Of a stretch of 18,956 nt of DNA, positions 17,213 through 18,956 are shown piece after piece (position 1 is the first letter of the stretch; every line of letters starts with the position of its first letter). The stretch is from Lachnospiraceae bacterium UBA935 (lineage in GTDB: Bacteria > Bacillota > Clostridia > Lachnospirales > Lachnospiraceae): positions 1 through 18,956 of the forward strand of contig DBDJ01000063.1 of assembly GCA_002293525.1 (NCBI GenBank). The letters run 5' to 3'. A program made the translations under genes and the position numbers. Below the pieces are notes generated by a model, which was not told where the DNA came from, made no database searches, and saw nothing but the letters and a program-made list of their open reading frames with translations.

Positions 17213-17995
17213 ATGCCCAAGATCCGTCTGCCTGAAAGCCACCCATATCTATATGAGACCCATCTTCACACCGTAAACGGCAGTATCTGTGCCGATAATA
17301 CCGGGGCGGAAATGGCCAGGGCTTATAAGGAAGCCGGGTACACCGGGATCTTTGTCACCGAGCACAACTGGGGCGGCAATACGGCCGTGAAAAGAAAGCT
17401 GCCATGGCTTCAGTGGGTAGATCATTTTGTGCGCGGGTATGAGGAAGCATGGGAATGGGGACAGCAAAACGGCCTGGCGGTTTTCTGGGGCTATGAGGCG
17501 GGTTATGACGGGACAGAGTTCCTGATTTTCGGCATTACGCCGTCCTTCTTAAAGGAGCATCCGGAATTAAGGCAGGCTTCAGTCAGCGAACAGTACCAGA
17601 TCATCAAAAGCGGCGGCGGCATCGTGGTCCATGCCCATCCTTACCGGGATGCCCGTTATATTCCGGCGATCCGGCTTTTCCCCGATTATGTGGATGCTGT
17701 CGAAGGAATCAACGGTTCCCATCACAACCGGTATCTGGACGGCGGATATTATGACCACGAGGACTTTAACCGGAACGCGATTACCTATGCTACAAACCAT
17801 GGCCTGCCGCTGACGGCCGGTTCGGACATGCACAGCACCAGACTGTTCGGAGCGGGGATGGCCTTTGGACGGGAATTGACGGATGCGGCTGATTTCTGCA
17901 ACAGCATTCTGACGAGGGAAGACTATCTTCTGACAGACGGGATGTTTTGGTACGATAACAGCGGAGCTCCGCTGGATGAAGTGTTATGGGATTAA
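17213..17995 (+). CDS. PHP-domain metal-dependent phosphoesterase
   Basis: The protein has 260 residues, starting after AGAAAGG (17199-17205). PHP motifs occur in order: HLHT near residue 17, TEHNWGG near 50, WGYEAGYDG near 93, VVHAHPYRD near 143 and GSDMHS near 204. These supply the His, Glu and Asp ligands of the trinuclear metal site. PHP proteins of this size (TrpH/YciV-like) hydrolyse phosphoesters such as nucleotides or short oligonucleotides (family knowledge); the substrate here is unknown. The protein has no signal peptide and should be cytoplasmic. It stands alone and ends at a strong hairpin. Confidence 0.88.
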   Translation: MPKIRLPESHPYLYETHLHTVNGSICADNTGAEMARAYKEAGYTGIFVTEHNWGGNTAVKRKLPWLQWVDHFVRGYEEAWEWGQQNGLAVFWGYEAGYDGTEFLIFGITPSFLKEHPELRQASVSEQYQIIKSGGGIVVHAHPYRDARYIPAIRLFPDYVDAVEGINGSHHNRYLDGGYYDHEDFNRNAITYATNHGLPLTAGSDMHSTRLFGAGMAFGRELTDAADFCNSILTREDYLLTDGMFWYDNSGAPLDEVLWD

Positions 17996-18009
17996 CAAAT
18001 AACCAAAAT

Positions 18010-18043
18010 AATGCGCCTCTGCAGGAAATCTTGCAGAGGCGCA
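18010..18043. terminator. 13-bp perfect hairpin between convergent genes
   Basis: ATGCGCCTCTGCA (18010-18022) pairs perfectly with 18031-18043 around an 8-base loop. It lies between the stops of the PHP gene (plus) and the lipoprotein gene (minus). The flanks are AT-rich, with a better T-tract on the minus strand, so it probably terminates both transcripts. Confidence 0.8.
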
Positions 18044-18067
18044 TGGTTATAATAATAAGATAACTGT

Positions 18068-18580
18068 TTAAGGTAAAACTTCAGCCGAATTCAGTAGCTC
18101 AATCGAACTCCTCAGTTCACTTATAGCGGTTTTTATCTCAGAAAGTTCAGAAAGTATCTGAGCGGAACTATCAGCAGGCTCGATTACCGCAGCAGTGGTA
18201 CTGGCTGCCATAGCAGCAGTGTTAATACCAATCGCGGTTTCCAGTCTGACTTTCAGGCTTAGCAAGGTGCCGGTCAAGTTGTTGATCGTATCGCGAACTG
18301 AGTTCAAGGCAGTGCTGCTCAGTTCGCCTATGCCGGAAAGGCTGATGCTAGTGATATCCGACATAATAGTGAGAAATTCGCCCACAATTCCGCCCAAGTC
18401 TAATCCAGATGCCAAGACAGACGCGATTATTGATGCCACCTCAGCCGCGTCGCTGACCAGGGCACCGAATTCTTCCTGAATCTGAGCGATCAGGTCGTCA
18501 TTGTTACTGGGAAGACACGCTGTCAGCGTTGAAAATGAGAGCATCAATATCAAGACAGCGGCAAGTGCTTTTTTAATCAT
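18068..18580 (-). CDS. small predicted lipoprotein with amphipathic helices
   Basis: The 170-residue product starts at 18580 after GAAAGGAT on the minus strand. Residues 1-22 are a lipoprotein signal peptide: KK, a hydrophobic core and lipobox LTAC with Cys22. The mature part is rich in Ser, Ala, Leu and Ile, with heptad-like hydrophobic spacing (SEIKTAISELRSSIELL), suggesting amphipathic helices or a coiled coil. It has no recognised domain. It would be anchored outside the membrane. If its SigmaK-like promoter is used, it would be made late in the mother cell and the site could be the outer forespore membrane (inference). Confidence 0.75.
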   Translation of the reverse strand: MIKKALAAVLILMLSFSTLTACLPSNNDDLIAQIQEEFGALVSDAAEVASIIASVLASGLDLGGIVGEFLTIMSDITSISLSGIGELSSTALNSVRDTINNLTGTLLSLKVRLETAIGINTAAMAASTTAAVIEPADSSAQILSELSEIKTAISELRSSIELLNSAEVLP

Positions 18581-18611
18581 TTTTATCTAATCCTTTCAGT
18601 ATGGTATACTC

Positions 18612-18642
18612 TATTATATGAAAAACACCAGATTACTGTTCA
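18612..18642 (-). promoter_or_regulatory. promoter of the lipoprotein gene, SigmaK-like or SigmaA-like
   Basis: On the minus strand CATATAATA (18620 to 18612) follows AACAG (18640-18636) with 17 bases between AC and CATA, the SigmaK pattern. The SigmaA reading is TGAACA, 18 bases, TATAAT. The leader is about 25-30 bases. Confidence 0.5.
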
Positions 18643-18843
18643 CAGCCTAGTCGAAGGGCAAAGCAGGTAGTGCCGAGGGTACTACATAGAATAATAAAGT
18701 TTTAATTATCTTTTACATTATGAAAAACTAAATAAAAGAGTTTATTGTAGAATTATTCAAACATATAAAGTTCATGTTCAGCAATAAGGCTTTCAAGAAT
18801 GATGATGGGGAAATATCAGATAAAAACAAAGCATAAGAAACGA
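18643..18843. other. intergenic stretch with one short hairpin and no supported gene
   Basis: GTAGTGCC (18667-18674) pairs with GGTACTAC (18678-18685) with one G-U pair and a GAG loop. The rest is AT-rich. A 20-codon frame beginning at the ATG near 18776 lacks a ribosome binding site. I see no gene here. Confidence 0.5.
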
Positions 18844-18880
18844 AAAGAAAAGGTTAGCCTTGGCTAGCCTTTTTCTTTTT
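18844..18880. terminator. probable bidirectional terminator near the right edge
   Basis: AAAAGGTTAG is followed by CCTTGG and then CTAGCCTTTTT, forming a stem with one G-U pair flanked by A-runs and T-runs on opposite sides (T-run 18869-18880). It could end a minus-strand gene entering from the right edge. The last 75 bases are GC-rich, but I cannot assign a coding frame to them with confidence. Confidence 0.65.
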
Positions 18881-18956
18881 GAGCGTGCTTCAGTACTAAC
18901 GAAAAAGTAGTGGTCGCAAGGCTCGGGGGCCGGAGGGCTGGGCGGTCGGTTTTCTC

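Noticed and set aside
18881..18956. Minus-strand gene 3' end at the right edge
   Set aside because: Two frames are open toward the edge, but neither shows a recognisable protein and the stretch is too short to decide.

Overview
The window comes from the chromosome of a spore-forming, Gram-positive Firmicute of the Clostridia type, most likely near Lachnospiraceae (inference). The support is a complete spoIIAA-spoIIAB-sigF sporulation operon, a T-box leader in front of valS, a two-subunit glycyl-tRNA synthetase (glyQ and glyS), AGGAGG-type ribosome binding sites and a Cys-rich collagen-like protein of the kind found on spore surfaces. Most genes lie on the plus strand. Only the two edge-proximal genes, the collagen-like protein on the left and a small lipoprotein on the right, are on the minus strand.

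Layout. 1-248: 5' part of a collagen-like gene (minus). 249-747: promoter of that gene plus a cluster of hairpins. 748-1833: cytoplasmic HD-GYP protein, probably a cyclic-di-GMP hydrolase. 1893-2264: sigma-A promoter and T-box leader. 2376-5183: valS. 5329-6837: DUF342/FapA-family beta-helix protein. 6838-7196: a gap filled by a large palindromic, MITE-like element. 7197-10131: folC, a 51-residue protein, and a zinc-ribbon/TPR membrane protein, closely packed and ended by a terminator. 10406-12095: spoIIAA, spoIIAB, sigF. 12266-13342: membrane-anchored MORN-repeat protein. 13387-16573: sigma-A promoter, glyQ, glyS. 16574-17212: a decayed stretch holding the first 30 codons of what looks like an AAA-type ATPase and other coding debris. 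17213-17995: PHP-domain phosphoesterase, convergent across a 13-bp terminator hairpin with the lipoprotein gene 18068-18580. 18581-18956: lipoprotein promoter, a short hairpin and a terminator, with no supported gene.

How the genes work together. Translation supply (valS, glyQS), folate polyglutamylation (folC) and the first forespore sigma switch (SpoIIAA/SpoIIAB/SigmaF) are the recognisable core. The HD-GYP protein suggests cyclic-di-GMP signalling. Two minus-strand genes share the same promoter pattern (an ACAG box and CATATAATA with AC-to-CATA spacing of 17), which fits the SigmaK consensus and would make both late mother-cell genes.

The most unusual property is repetition. Six genes carry in-frame tandem repeats in linkers, tails or domain junctions, including valS, glyQ and glyS. 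At least seven intergenic gaps begin with, or contain, short tandem duplications close to the upstream stop codon. I did not identify a complete new defence or mobile system. The best candidates for undescribed biology are the palindromic element before folC, the hairpin cluster before the HD-GYP gene and the ATPase remnant after glyS.
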